DNA of 40,142 bases from Chryseosolibacter sp049791675 (GTDB lineage: Bacteria; Bacteroidota; Bacteroidia; Cytophagales; Cyclobacteriaceae), in NCBI GenBank assembly GCA_049791675.1, contig JBARAD010000226.1:1-40142 (forward strand). The letters run 5' to 3'. Numbering within the stretch: the first letter of the stretch is position 1; each line of letters opens with the position of its first letter. Shown in pieces: positions 7,064 through 15,707 of this stretch. The notes under the pieces were generated by a model. The model saw only the letters and a list, made by a program, of their open reading frames with translations, was not told the DNA's origin and searched no databases. The position numbers were made by a program, and so were the translations under genes.

Positions 7064-8062
7064 CTAAACGTACCAGGGACGCTGAGAAGAAAGCCCGACA
7101 TAGACCGTGTCCCCTTTCTGGATATCAGATACCTCCGTTTTCACTGTAAGTATCTTTTTGGCGACCATGACCTCGGCTTCGCGGTAGGGCCCGTAAAAAA
7201 TTACTTTCTCCACCCTGCCCCTAAGCGCACGCTTGCTTTTTTTTACCAGTTGGAACTGTTCGGGTCGTAAAAAAATACTTTTGCCGTTTGATCCGCCGAT
7301 GATTTGTTTCATCCCCTTCAGCGCCGAATATGTTTTGAAATTTTCCGGGTGGATGATATTGTATTTTCCAAACAGGCCCCCGGTATATTCTCCGGAGGGT
7401 TGCTGATAAACGGTCTCCGGGGTCCCTTTCTGCAGGATCACGCCGTCTTTCATGACAAGGATCTTATCTGCCCAGGAAAGGGTATCGAGGGGGTCATGTG
7501 AAACGAGGATGCAGGTGATCTTCAACTTCTCACCGATGTCGCGGATAACCGCTTTGAGTGTATTCTTATGGACCATATCCAGGTGCGAAAATGGTTCATC
7601 CAGCAACAGCAGGCGCGGGGAAGAAATGAGCAGACGGCAGATCGCAATGCGTTGTTTTTCGCCGCCCGATAGCTGGTCCGTTCTTCGTTTCAGCAGGTGG
7701 GTGATCTGGCACACTTCATATAAAGTTTCCGCCTCCTTTTCTGAAAGGGTATTGGAGTAGGAAAGCACCTGCTCAACCCGTAAGAATTTCTGTAACTCAA
7801 AATGCTGCGATAAATAGGCGATGCCCGGATTGCCCGGCACCAGCTGATCGTTGGGCCCTGCCACCTTCTTCTTTTCGAACAAGAGCTCCCCGGTATCGGG
7901 TTGTATCAGTCCTGCAATCATTTTGAGCAGGGTACTCTTTCCGGCCCCCGTCTCCCCGACAATCGCAATGTTTTCCAGTTTACGCTGGGAGAAGTTGATG
8001 TTGCTCAGCAGGAAGTCGCCCTCCCCTTTCTTGCTGATTCCCGTTAATTTTAGTAAAGTCAT
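7064..8062 (-). CDS. ABC transporter ATP-binding protein with C-terminal TOBE-like domain
   Basis: Starting at ATG 8062 (an upstream extension in frame has no domain), the 332-residue protein has Walker A GETGAGKS (36-43), signature LSGGEKQR, Walker B LLLLDEP and the H-loop SHDP. After about residue 235 a region ending in strand-rich segments (IFLRPEQF...VYVGLSS) resembles the TOBE domain of importer ATPases of the PotA/CysA/MalK class. Such ATPases normally energise uptake of a small solute with two permeases and a binding protein, but none of these is encoded nearby. It is therefore an orphan ATPase or one subunit of a split system; the substrate cannot be told. The next gene upstream is a zinc-ribbon protein on the same strand, 92 bp away. 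Confidence 0.85.
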   Translation of the reverse strand: MTLLKLTGISKKGEGDFLLSNINFSQRKLENIAIVGETGAGKSTLLKMIAGLIQPDTGELLFEKKKVAGPNDQLVPGNPGIAYLSQHFELQKFLRVEQVLSYSNTLSEKEAETLYEVCQITHLLKRRTDQLSGGEKQRIAICRLLISSPRLLLLDEPFSHLDMVHKNTLKAVIRDIGEKLKITCILVSHDPLDTLSWADKILVMKDGVILQKGTPETVYQQPSGEYTGGLFGKYNIIHPENFKTYSALKGMKQIIGGSNGKSIFLRPEQFQLVKKSKRALRGRVEKVIFYGPYREAEVMVAKKILTVKTEVSDIQKGDTVYVGLSSQRPWYV

Positions 8063-8154
8063 TGACGTAGGTGGTGCGTTGTGTCTGTAAAATAAATGTA
8101 TGCCTTCATGCTGATCATTCAATGTTAACCGACGCGCTGTCAATGTGCGCAGGC

Positions 8155-8802
8155 TTACTTATTACCTCCTTTCCTGTTCTCCCACGTGTCCATTTTTATC
8201 TTTTCGATGAGGAGGGAGTTTTTGAATTCGTGGATGAGTTTATCCATATCTTCTTCGCGTTTCTGAAGATCCTGGTACTCCTGTTCGTGGGCGTCGATCA
8301 CAGGCTTCAGTTTGTCAAGGTTAGCCTGGAGGTTGGCGATGGCGGCGAGCGATTCCTGTTTTTCAGATTCGGGAGTTTCTGCGCTTTCATGTTTGGCACG
8401 CAGCGTCTCCAGGACCTCCTGAATATGGGCGATCATGTCCCACGGGTTGTTGGGCATATTCCACGTAAACAGGATATTGCACTTGCGGCACTTATAGCGG
8501 TTGCTCTTCCACCCCTTTTCGTTCTTTTCGCTGCCCACCAGTTTTAACATGTCGCGCGAACGGCATTCGGGACATTGCGGATTATCCTTCACCAGCTTTT
8601 TTAAATATTCCCGCTGCTCCAGAATAAACGCGCGTGTATTCGCATGGTTATCCATATGGTCAATAAACCGGTCCACCGCTTCTTCAACCTTTCTGTTCTC
8701 CTCCCCGATCTTTCCTTCAGCGATCAGTTTCCTGCTCTGCTTTTTGAAGAAAGTCGCTACCTTTACCAGCTCCCTTTCATTCGGTTTGAAGTGTTTATTC
8801 AT
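8155..8802 (-). CDS. Zinc-ribbon, coiled-coil protein of unknown function
   Basis: The 215-residue cytoplasmic protein is highly charged. A helical N-terminal part (residues 1-75) leads to a four-cysteine zinc ribbon (CPEC ... CRKC, about 77-109), followed by a long heptad-like helical region rich in Glu, Lys and Leu (about 120-205). There is no signal peptide or membrane segment. Such zinc ribbons bind nucleic acid or proteins, but the family is not one I can name. It starts at ATG 8802, divergent from the propeller lipoprotein gene and upstream of the ABC ATPase on the same strand. Confidence 0.75.
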   Translation of the reverse strand: MNKHFKPNERELVKVATFFKKQSRKLIAEGKIGEENRKVEEAVDRFIDHMDNHANTRAFILEQREYLKKLVKDNPQCPECRSRDMLKLVGSEKNEKGWKSNRYKCRKCNILFTWNMPNNPWDMIAHIQEVLETLRAKHESAETPESEKQESLAAIANLQANLDKLKPVIDAHEQEYQDLQKREEDMDKLIHEFKNSLLIEKIKMDTWENRKGGNK

Positions 8803-8918
8803 GGTGTGATTATATCAAAACTTTGAAAGTTTGCCAACCCGTTCCCTTATTTCCCGGCAACCTTATTTTCCTGCATCTCCATTTCCTCCTGATTCTGTAT
8901 CTTTCCGCAAACCAAATC

Positions 8919-10268
8919 ATGAACAAATTGCGATACTGCAAACGCATCCGCTCATTCCCTTTTCTCGTGCTGCTGATCCTGGGATCATGCAGCAGTCATC
9001 AGCCTGATGACAGCAAAATTGCTCCCGGAGAATCGTTTATGTCATTTACCGATGACGGCGCCTGGTGCTGGTTTTCTGACCCGCGCGCCGTTTATTATGA
9101 GGGAGAGCACAAGCGGACGTATTCCGGTTGGGTAGACAGTACGGGCAATATTGTCGTAGGTTATTATGACCACAATGACAGGAATGTTCAAACTACTGTT
9201 TTGCATGCAGCCTTCGAGAAAGATGACCATGACAATCCCAGTTTCATCATGGATGAAAGTGGTAAACTGATGGTGTTTTATTCAAAGCATGCGACGGGGA
9301 ACTCACCCATCTTCCTTGCGCGGGCAAGAAATGCGGAAGACATTTCGGCATGGGAACCCGTCCAAACCCTTCGTCTGAATGATACCATAGGCTACGCGGG
9401 GTACTCTGATACCTACACCTATACGAATATCGTCCGGTTATCGGACGAAGACGACAAGATGTTTCTCTTCTGGCGCGGTGCGGATTTCAAGCCCAATTTT
9501 TCTGTTTCGAACGACCAGGGAATAAACTGGGAGCGCGGTAAAATCCTCGTGCTCCCTGAAAGGATCTACCGCGACCGCCGGCCTTATATGAAGATCGCTT
9601 CCAACAACAAAGACGTTATCCATTTTGCCTTTACGGATGGTCATCCGAATGCAGAGCCCACGAACGCAATCTATTATCTGAAATATCGCCAGGGCGCGTT
9701 GTACAAGGCTGATGGTGAAAAGGTCATGGATTGGTCCGCTGTGCCCGTTGATCCGGAACAAGCGGATGTTGTTTACGATGCTTCTGCCACAAAGGAAAAG
9801 GCATGGATCTGGGATGTTGCCGAACATAGAGACGGAAACCCTGTCATGGTGTATGCTACATTCCCCACCGATACAAACCACGTTTATCATTACAGCATCT
9901 TTGATGAGGGCAGGTGGAACAATCACAGGTTAGTTGACTCTGGTCCCTGGTTCCCCCATACGCGTGAGGGTGTGCGTGAGGGTGAACCGTACTACTCGGG
10001 AGGAATTGTTTTGGATCACACGGACCCCTCGACGCTTTATCTGTCGCGGAAAAAAAATGGCGTCTATGAAATCGAGCGCTGGAAGACGAATGATAAAGGT
10101 AAAAGCTGGAAGGTTACGGAGATCACCAGTAGTTCAAAGTTCGATAATGTCAGGCCGTTTGTGATCAGAAACCACGCGGATGATTCATTGAAGGTGCTTT
10201 GGATGAATCTGCAGAAGTATGTTCATTATACGGACTATCAGGGGAAGATCAAGATGTCGTTGAGGTGA
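8919..10268 (+). CDS. BNR-type beta-propeller lipoprotein
   Basis: ATG 8919 is chosen because it gives a lipoprotein signal (FPFLVLLILGSC, lipobox LGSC); an upstream in-frame TTG does not. The 449-residue product contains WCWFSDPRAVYY near its N-terminus and two clear Asp-boxes (SNDQGINW and TNDKGKSW), typical of BNR-repeat propellers. The WCWF-x-DPRA opening is characteristic of the BNR_4 family, whose members include ulvan-lyase-like (PL24/25) propellers and many uncharacterised polysaccharide-degrading enzymes. A role in polysaccharide cleavage or binding at the cell surface is inferred; the exact activity cannot be read from sequence. The 3' end runs directly into a heptamer repeat array. 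Confidence 0.8.
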   Translation: MNKLRYCKRIRSFPFLVLLILGSCSSHQPDDSKIAPGESFMSFTDDGAWCWFSDPRAVYYEGEHKRTYSGWVDSTGNIVVGYYDHNDRNVQTTVLHAAFEKDDHDNPSFIMDESGKLMVFYSKHATGNSPIFLARARNAEDISAWEPVQTLRLNDTIGYAGYSDTYTYTNIVRLSDEDDKMFLFWRGADFKPNFSVSNDQGINWERGKILVLPERIYRDRRPYMKIASNNKDVIHFAFTDGHPNAEPTNAIYYLKYRQGALYKADGEKVMDWSAVPVDPEQADVVYDASATKEKAWIWDVAEHRDGNPVMVYATFPTDTNHVYHYSIFDEGRWNNHRLVDSGPWFPHTREGVREGEPYYSGGIVLDHTDPSTLYLSRKKNGVYEIERWKTNDKGKSWKVTEITSSSKFDNVRPFVIRNHADDSLKVLWMNLQKYVHYTDYQGKIKMSLR

Positions 10269-10340
10269 GGGGCGAGGTGAGTGGTGGTGAGTGGTGAATC
10301 GTGAGTCGTGAGTCGTGAATGGTGAGGACAATCGTGAGTT
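10263..10340. repeat. Heptamer-period array, TCGTGAG family
   Basis: About ten 7-bp units (TCGTGAG, TGGTGAA, TGAGTGG types) start at the stop codon of the upstream gene and run about 75 bp. The centre is TCGTGAG, TCGTGAG, TCGTGAA, TGGTGAG in phase. Confidence 0.85.
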
Positions 10341-10388
10341 AGGACACAAGTGCCACTTGAACGTTATGCTTTTCATAGGATGGCTTTT

Positions 10389-10410
10389 GGTGAGTGCTGA
10401 GGGGTGAGTT
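10389..10410. repeat. Short second heptamer array, GGTGAGT type
   Basis: Three 7-bp units (GGTGAGT, GCTGAGG, GGTGAGT) belong to the same word family as the array ending near 10340, about 50 bp away. Confidence 0.55.
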
Positions 10411-10465
10411 GCGCCATGCGTCGATGTTTGTTTGCTTTTCATAGCTGAGGGCGCTGCACCCGGCA

Positions 10466-10496
10466 GTCCGTGGGCTTTGGACTGTGGTCCGTGGTG
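10466..10496. repeat. Heptamer-period array, inverted GGTCCAC family
   Basis: Four 7-bp units (GTCCGTG, GGCTTTG, GACTGTG, GTCCGTG) and a partial fifth are the reverse complement of the GGTCCAC-type words at 111-140 and 22687-22735. The array ends exactly where the stop codon of the minus-strand membrane gene begins (10497). Confidence 0.7.
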
Positions 10497-10988
10497 TCAT
10501 TCAAAATACGCGAGCAATCTTCCGCAGGTGATCACGCTGGTCCAGAGGACCAATGAGATGATGCCTGCGGCTTTGGCGGCTCCGGGTGTAGACTTGTGAT
10601 CATCCCAGGTTGCAACTGTCTGAAACGTATTCAGGTGGAAGTATCCTGCATTCGCCAATGCAAGCAGAATAAGGATGAGTTTCAGTCCGAATACGCTGTT
10701 GGCGCTGTATGCGGTGGCCTCGGTGATGAAAAGCAGAAGTCCCGAAGGGATGACCAATAAGAAGAGGCTTCGCCGGGACCAGGGAAGCAGATGTTGTGCC
10801 AGGTCTCTGACAGATATTTTTCTGGATATTCCCAGCAGGCGAAAATCGAACAGGAAGGCGCTGCCGGCAAGAAAAACAATTCCGGTGATGTGAATGATCT
10901 CGATGACAGGATACAGGAGCCGGGATTGACGGATGTAGACGGACAGCGGCGTTGCCTCCAGCCATTGAAATACACCGGCTTCTCCCAT
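10497..10988 (-). CDS. Small integral membrane protein (DUF6644-like)
   Basis: With ATG 10988 as start (one base after the stop of the preceding gene) the protein has 163 residues and about four membrane helices: one near 20-45 (VIEIIHITGIVFLAGSAFLF), and others near 70-90, 95-115 and 135-155. The opening MGEAGVFQWLEATPLSVYIRQSRLLYP and the His in EIIHITG fit the DUF6644 pattern, a family commonly next to DUF6152 proteins, as here. A haem-binding membrane role has been imagined for similar four-helix proteins, but nothing here proves it. It is certainly co-transcribed with the DUF6152 gene. Confidence 0.7.
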   Translation of the reverse strand: MGEAGVFQWLEATPLSVYIRQSRLLYPVIEIIHITGIVFLAGSAFLFDFRLLGISRKISVRDLAQHLLPWSRRSLFLLVIPSGLLLFITEATAYSANSVFGLKLILILLALANAGYFHLNTFQTVATWDDHKSTPGAAKAAGIISLVLWTSVITCGRLLAYFE

Positions 10989-10989
10989 A

Positions 10990-11364
10990 TCAGCGCAGCT
11001 CGGTTGTCTTCTCTCCCATGGTGATCCGTTCCGCCCGCATTTCATCTTTGGTCTTCAGGTGAGGGTAACCCACCACCGTTGCCTTTGCTCCTGCTTTCAG
11101 CATGGATTCGGTAAGCCCCCGGCTTTCCATGCGGCTCGGAGGCGCAAGTACGACGGTCCACGTTTTATCGTCGGATTTAAACTTCAGCATCCCATGCGGA
11201 TTATCGTAGCTGTATTCGATTATTTCCCCTTTCAGATTTAAAACTTTCGTTTGATCGTAACTGCTCCAGCCGTGGTGAAAAGCAGCGAATGAAAAGCAGA
11301 TCAGCGCTGTTGCAATAAAAGCAAATGCAATTCTTTTTTGATGCGTCAAGGTATCCTGGATCAT
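10990..11364 (-). CDS. DUF6152-like exported protein
   Basis: A 124-residue protein with one N-terminal membrane segment (about 11-29, probably a signal peptide or anchor) followed by a small beta domain. FHHGWSSYD, the GEIIEYSYDNPHG segment and VVGYPHLKTKDEMRAERI match the DUF6152 family pattern. The histidines and acidic residues could bind a metal, which is a guess. Its stop is one base from the start of the DUF6644-like membrane gene, so the two form a tight pair. Function is unknown; pairing with a DUF6644 protein is the usual context. Confidence 0.75.
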   Translation of the reverse strand: MIQDTLTHQKRIAFAFIATALICFSFAAFHHGWSSYDQTKVLNLKGEIIEYSYDNPHGMLKFKSDDKTWTVVLAPPSRMESRGLTESMLKAGAKATVVGYPHLKTKDEMRAERITMGEKTTELR

Positions 11365-11463
11365 AGTGCTTGGAATTAATGTACATAAATTTAACGCTCT
11401 TTCTTAAAAGTATGCACGTCCCAGACAGTTTTCGTAGCGGCGGTTTGGCTTTTCTTCTCCCGT

Positions 11464-12192
11464 TCAAAGACTTCCCTGGGCCTGCGGCGCCGCACTTTTC
11501 CATCGCGGGAATCCCTGATACTGTATGAAAATGGCTGCAAGCAGGAAGAGTTCTCCGAGCAGAAACAGTCCCCAGTTGAACCCGGCGGGCATGTACGCGG
11601 ATGCGAGCCGGATGAATGCTTCGTTCTGCAAAATGGTTGTGAGCTCACTTAAAAACCCATTGCGGATGACAAGTGAACCGTAGTCCTGCAGGAACGTGTA
11701 CAGGATACAGCCACTGCCTGACAGAAGTAAAGTCCACGTGACCTGAGAGACCGGTTTATGATAGAACAGCAATACCAGCGACAGCAGGATCATGGTCAGG
11801 GAGCAGATGAGCGGGGCAAGAACAGGACCGAGCCACGTAAAGGGTATCAGGAAGAGAATATCCCATTCCAGTACCGAGGAGGGCCAGTCGATAAATACTT
11901 TTAGCCATCCGTAGTAAAAAATATCCCACACGGCAAAGGCAAGGAAGAAATAGGCCATCCGTGTTTTAAAATTCCTGCCCGCCAGGTAGCCGACAGCTCC
12001 AAGCATGGTGAGGGTGGCAGCCTCGCGGAGGATCTCAACCAGCACAATATGCTGATCGATCAGCTTGAATGCCACGGAAAATCCCTCAGGGTAGTACAGC
12101 GCTCTCAGGTATACCACCACCGCGCTTTCCAGCGCTGCCATGGCCATACTGAAGATACAGATCACCGATATCGTTTTATTTGTTGAGTTCAT
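11464..12192 (-). CDS. Multi-pass membrane protein of unknown function
   Basis: The 242-residue protein has about seven hydrophobic segments (near 8-30, 50-72, 78-98, 110-145, 150-170 and 205-232) and no soluble domain. I recognise no family. The ATG at 12192 follows a 101-bp gap after the winged-helix regulator gene. That gap holds one copy of the inverted-repeat operator (12255-12284) that also precedes the regulator's own operon, so this gene is probably controlled by the same regulator. Its stop lies 99 bp before the DUF6152 start. Confidence 0.75.
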   Translation of the reverse strand: MNSTNKTISVICIFSMAMAALESAVVVYLRALYYPEGFSVAFKLIDQHIVLVEILREAATLTMLGAVGYLAGRNFKTRMAYFFLAFAVWDIFYYGWLKVFIDWPSSVLEWDILFLIPFTWLGPVLAPLICSLTMILLSLVLLFYHKPVSQVTWTLLLSGSGCILYTFLQDYGSLVIRNGFLSELTTILQNEAFIRLASAYMPAGFNWGLFLLGELFLLAAIFIQYQGFPRWKSAAPQAQGSL

Positions 12193-12254
12193 GACGTGTT
12201 ATTTTATTTTTTCCAATCGTTCGATTTCTGAATGGCGTCAGTTTTATTTTGTTT

Positions 12255-12284
12255 GAAAGTACTTTGATATTCAAAGTCATTACC
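12255..12284. promoter_or_regulatory. Probable operator, copy A (inverted repeat)
   Basis: A perfect inverted repeat ACTTTGA / TCAAAGT with a 3-base spacer (12261-12277) is overlapped on the left by the palindrome AAAGTACTTT and followed by ATTACC. The same arrangement occurs at 13227-13260. It lies about 65 bp upstream of the membrane gene starting at 12192. Confidence 0.65.
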
Positions 12285-12293
12285 TAAAAAAAT

Positions 12294-12596
12294 TTACTTT
12301 GGTTGATTTCTGATGAGGTTTTCGAGTTCCTTTAAATGCATATGGAAGGCCTTTTTACCTTCTTTGGATGCGCTGTAAGTGGTATTGGGTTTCTTTCCGA
12401 TGAATTGTTTATTGACAGTGATGTACTTCACTTCTTCGAGTGCACGGATATGGCTTGCGAGGTTTCCGTCGGACAGATTCAGCAGCTCCTTCAGCGCATT
12501 GAAGTCAACCGATTCATTTACCATCAGCACGGACATGATTCCCAGGCGCACCCGGTTCTCAAAAGCCTTGTTAAAGTTTACCAGCAACTTTTTCAC
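12294..12596 (-). CDS. Small winged-helix transcriptional regulator
   Basis: The 100-residue protein is one winged helix-turn-helix domain. ALKELLNLSDGNLASHIRALEEVKYI (about 35-60) is the recognition-helix region, followed by a wing containing KKPNTTYSAS and a C-terminal dimerisation helix. This resembles the small MarR/PadR-like HTH_34 regulators of Bacteroidota and Firmicutes. The start is GTG 12596, inside the stop of the upstream membrane gene (GTGA overlap), so the two are translationally coupled. No sensor domain is present; the signal probably comes from the coupled membrane protein or a small ligand. Two matching operator-like inverted repeats nearby suggest it controls its own operon and the gene downstream. 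Confidence 0.85.
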   Translation of the reverse strand: MKKLLVNFNKAFENRVRLGIMSVLMVNESVDFNALKELLNLSDGNLASHIRALEEVKYITVNKQFIGKKPNTTYSASKEGKKAFHMHLKELENLIRNQPK

Positions 12597-13225
12597 TTCT
12601 CGTATTTAAAATACATGTATGTTCCATACGCAATATGCAACACACCAAAACCAAGGGCCCAGAATAACAGCCCATATCCTACCATAAATAGAGAAAGTGA
12701 TCCGAGGGCTATCTCCGCCATACCGAGCGAGCGCACATCGTCGCGGGTATATTTGCTGGCATGGACAAGCGCCAGACCATAGAAGACGAGCATCGCAGGC
12801 GCCACGTAAAAAGTATTGCCGTGATAGACCAACGCGAGACAGAATATCCCTCCCGTTACGAGTGGAATGGCCAGATTCACAATCAGTTTTTTCGCGGCCG
12901 CGTCGAGCAGTGAGTTGCCGTCTTTTTTTGCCTTGCGGGTAGTGAGCAGAATGCCCGTACCCACGGCGAGGATGAGTACCAGGGCGGCGTCGACGGATAG
13001 AAATATCAGCAGATCGTAGTCATTCATGCCAGGTTCGGATGCATATCTTGTTTCGGCATTTCTGATTGATTTGAGGAAGTACCAGGCGGCCCCTGCTCCG
13101 AGCAGGGCATAAATGCCTGCGAAGACACCTGAAAAGCCACTGAGTGAGATGAACCTCGAAGACCGTTCCATCAGGAGGCGGATCTCGGTAAGTGTTTCCT
13201 CCGGCGATGTGTATTTCTTGTTCAT
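12593..13225 (-). CDS. Membrane protein coupled to the winged-helix regulator
   Basis: The frame is open from a TTG at 13246, but those codons lie inside an operator-like repeat, and ATG 13225 begins a typical N-terminus (MNKKYTSPEETLTEIRLLMERSS). The 210-residue product has a short cytoplasmic head and about five to six membrane helices starting near residue 30 (GFSGVFAGIYALLGAGAAWYF). Similar proteins are regularly found directly upstream of small winged-helix regulators in Bacteroidota, so it may sense a signal and govern the regulator, or be its target. Its last codon overlaps the regulator's GTG by 4 bp. Confidence 0.8.
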   Translation of the reverse strand: MNKKYTSPEETLTEIRLLMERSSRFISLSGFSGVFAGIYALLGAGAAWYFLKSIRNAETRYASEPGMNDYDLLIFLSVDAALVLILAVGTGILLTTRKAKKDGNSLLDAAAKKLIVNLAIPLVTGGIFCLALVYHGNTFYVAPAMLVFYGLALVHASKYTRDDVRSLGMAEIALGSLSLFMVGYGLLFWALGFGVLHIAYGTYMYFKYEK

Positions 13226-13226
13226 G

Positions 13227-13260
13227 GAAAGTACTTTGGGAATCAAAGCTGGTGATTACC
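13227..13260. promoter_or_regulatory. Probable operator, copy B (inverted repeat)
   Basis: GAAAGTACTTTG followed by AATCAAAG, then GATTACC, reproduces copy A with a slightly longer right-hand spacer. It starts 2 bp from the ATG at 13225, so a bound regulator would block transcription or initiation of its own operon. Confidence 0.65.
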
Positions 13261-13343
13261 AAATTGATTTCCAAACGTTCAAGCGGATTTTTTTCTATGT
13301 CTGCCCCACCCGGGGTCGTCCTTATCCTTTTATACCCCTGCTC

Positions 13344-15707
13344 CTATTCGCTCCTCAGCGAATGGACAGGATTAGACCTGGCCGCGCGGAGGGCCTGGGC
13401 AGAAACGATCACCAGTGCAAATGCCAGGGAAAGGATGCCGGTAACAGGAAACACCCACCAGGGGATATCGATGCGGTAAGTGTACCGTTGCAGGAAGGTT
13501 TCGAGCATCCACCATGATACCGGTGCGGAAATGAGGAACGCAAGAATGACAAGCTTGGAAAAGTCCGTAGACATCAGCCGTACCAACCCCGGGACGGAGG
13601 CTCCAAGTACTTTGCGGATGCCGATCTCTTTCGTGCGTTGCTCGGCCGTGAAGGCTGCAAGTCCGAATAATCCCAGGCCGGTAATGAATATGGCCAGAGA
13701 CGCGAAAAGGCCTGCAAGGCGACTGGTCATGTTGATCGTAGAAAACTTCCGGGCAAATGCGTCATCGGCAAATTCAAATTCGAAGGGATATCCCGGATTG
13801 TATTTCTTAAAGATCTCTCCGATCTTTTTCAGGGATGCGGGAAGATCGCTGGTTCTTTCGATGCGCAGCGTGATGGCATTGATCCATCCGGGCTGCAGGA
13901 TCACGAACATGGGCGCGACCGGCGCATACGGGGATCCCATCAGTGTGTTGTCAAGAATGCCGATGAGTTCACGCTTTCCACCCCACAAGTCAAGTTGCTG
14001 CCCAATGGGATCCTCGAGGCCCATGAGGTCCAGTCCGGCTTTGTTGATCAGGATGGCGGCGGTGTCGCTTTTGAAGTCTTCGGAGAAATCGCGGCCCTCC
14101 AGTATCCTGATCCCCATTGTTTTCGTGTAGTCATATTCTGCCGCGATGGTGGTAAAGATCACACGCTGATCCTCGGGTTTCCCCGGCCAGCCGAGGAAGT
14201 TGTTGGAGTTGATATCGGTGATGGCGCTGTTGGAACGTGTTACGTTGACCACCACTCCGGATTGAAGTAATTCGTGCTTTAACACCTTATAGTTTTTGTC
14301 GATCTCTCGTGTGTTTTCAACGGTGATAAGATTTTCCTGTGAATAGCCCAGGTCGCGGTTTTTCACGAGCTGGATCTGTTCAAAGATCACCAGCGTGCCG
14401 ATGATCAGCAGGATGGAGAATCCAAATTGTAACGTGACGAGTATCCTTCTCGGGAGGCTGGCGCGCCTGCCCGCCTGCACTTTTCCTTTCAAGACTTTTA
14501 CGGGCTGAAAGGAAGAAAGATAGAACGCAGGATAACTTCCGGATAGAATGCCGGTAAACAGGATCAGGCCTGCTGAAAAGATCCAGAAGGCCGAGGAAGT
14601 GTAATCGATGCGAAGTTGTTTCTCGACCATATCATTATAGTATGGAAGCGTGATCTCGGCCAATAGAAGCGCGATACCAAATGCAAGCACGGAAAGGAAG
14701 AAGGACTCACCGATAAACTGGAGGATGATCTCTCCCCTGCCCGACCCGACGCTTTTGCGGATGCCCACCTCACGCGCCCGCCGCTCAGACCTCGCCGTGG
14801 AAAGGTTCATGAAATTGATACAGGCGATCATCAGTACGAACAAGGCAATGACAAAGAACATCTGGACATAATCGATCATGCCGCCGGCCTCTTTACCGTT
14901 TTCAAAATCGGAATAAAGTCGCCAGCGATTCAGCGGATGCAGGAAGACTTCATGCGGGAAATCATCCTCTCCGTGCCGCGTGAGCAGGTCATGTACCGTT
15001 TTTTCTACGGTCAGCTCATCGGATGATTCATTCAACTCGACGTATACCTGGAAGGAATAATTGCCCCAGTTGTTTTCGTTTTCCTTTACCCACGGATTCG
15101 TTTGATACAACTTCCAGGGAAGCAGGAACTCGAATTGGAAACTTGAATTTTTCGGCACATCCTTTATCAGGCCTGTAACCTTTAACTCATCCTTGTTGTC
15201 CAGGCGGATGATCTTATTAATGGGATCTTCATTCCCGAACAATGCCTTCGCCGTGGATTCCGTCAGCACAATTGCATAGGGTTCGGCAAGCACCGTGGCC
15301 GCGTCTCCTTTCAGCAAGGGAAATTCAAACATGGTGAGAAACTCTTCGCTGGCGAAGTATCCTGTTTTTCTGATCCCGTTTTCTCCCACAGTAAGCAGGT
15401 GCTTTCCGCTCCAGTCGGTGGCTGCCGTGCTCCTGATGGCGCTGTGTTCCGACTTCAACGCCTGGTATGTGGGGAGCGGCATTGAATTCCAGGAACTTAC
15501 TTTTCCATCAAAAGTGCCATTCACCCACACCTGGAATAACCTGTCGGATTTGGGATGAAACCGGTCGTAGGACATCTCATCATGAACCCACAGAAGAATC
15601 AGCAGGCTGCATGTGATACCAATGGACAAACCTGCAATGTTGATGATGGAATAGGTGGAATTCTTCAGCAGGTTCCGCAGCGTGATCAGACAATAATTTT
15701 TTATCAT
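13344..15707 (-). CDS. FtsX/MacB-type ABC transporter permease
   Basis: The 787-residue protein has the standard layout of the large Bacteroidota FtsX permeases: an N-terminal membrane helix (about 21-41), a periplasmic MacB-like domain (about 50-280), three helices with the first FtsX motif (ARSERRAREVGIRKSVGS), a second periplasmic domain, then the last three helices with the second FtsX motif (EQRTKEIGIRKVLGA). Family members couple a cytosolic ATPase to mechanical work on lipoproteins, peptides or antimicrobials at the periplasmic face. No ATPase gene is adjacent, which is common for these paralogs. The gene is intact and ends 118 bp before the start of the regulator operon, which has its own operator, so the two are probably separate units. 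Confidence 0.93.
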   Translation of the reverse strand: MIKNYCLITLRNLLKNSTYSIINIAGLSIGITCSLLILLWVHDEMSYDRFHPKSDRLFQVWVNGTFDGKVSSWNSMPLPTYQALKSEHSAIRSTAATDWSGKHLLTVGENGIRKTGYFASEEFLTMFEFPLLKGDAATVLAEPYAIVLTESTAKALFGNEDPINKIIRLDNKDELKVTGLIKDVPKNSSFQFEFLLPWKLYQTNPWVKENENNWGNYSFQVYVELNESSDELTVEKTVHDLLTRHGEDDFPHEVFLHPLNRWRLYSDFENGKEAGGMIDYVQMFFVIALFVLMIACINFMNLSTARSERRAREVGIRKSVGSGRGEIILQFIGESFFLSVLAFGIALLLAEITLPYYNDMVEKQLRIDYTSSAFWIFSAGLILFTGILSGSYPAFYLSSFQPVKVLKGKVQAGRRASLPRRILVTLQFGFSILLIIGTLVIFEQIQLVKNRDLGYSQENLITVENTREIDKNYKVLKHELLQSGVVVNVTRSNSAITDINSNNFLGWPGKPEDQRVIFTTIAAEYDYTKTMGIRILEGRDFSEDFKSDTAAILINKAGLDLMGLEDPIGQQLDLWGGKRELIGILDNTLMGSPYAPVAPMFVILQPGWINAITLRIERTSDLPASLKKIGEIFKKYNPGYPFEFEFADDAFARKFSTINMTSRLAGLFASLAIFITGLGLFGLAAFTAEQRTKEIGIRKVLGASVPGLVRLMSTDFSKLVILAFLISAPVSWWMLETFLQRYTYRIDIPWWVFPVTGILSLAFALVIVSAQALRAARSNPVHSLRSE

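Noticed and set aside
13288..13315. GC-rich hairpin (CCCC/GGGG) with a T-run as terminator of the FtsX gene
   Set aside because: The T-run lies on the wrong side: for minus-strand transcription the hairpin is followed by A residues, not U.
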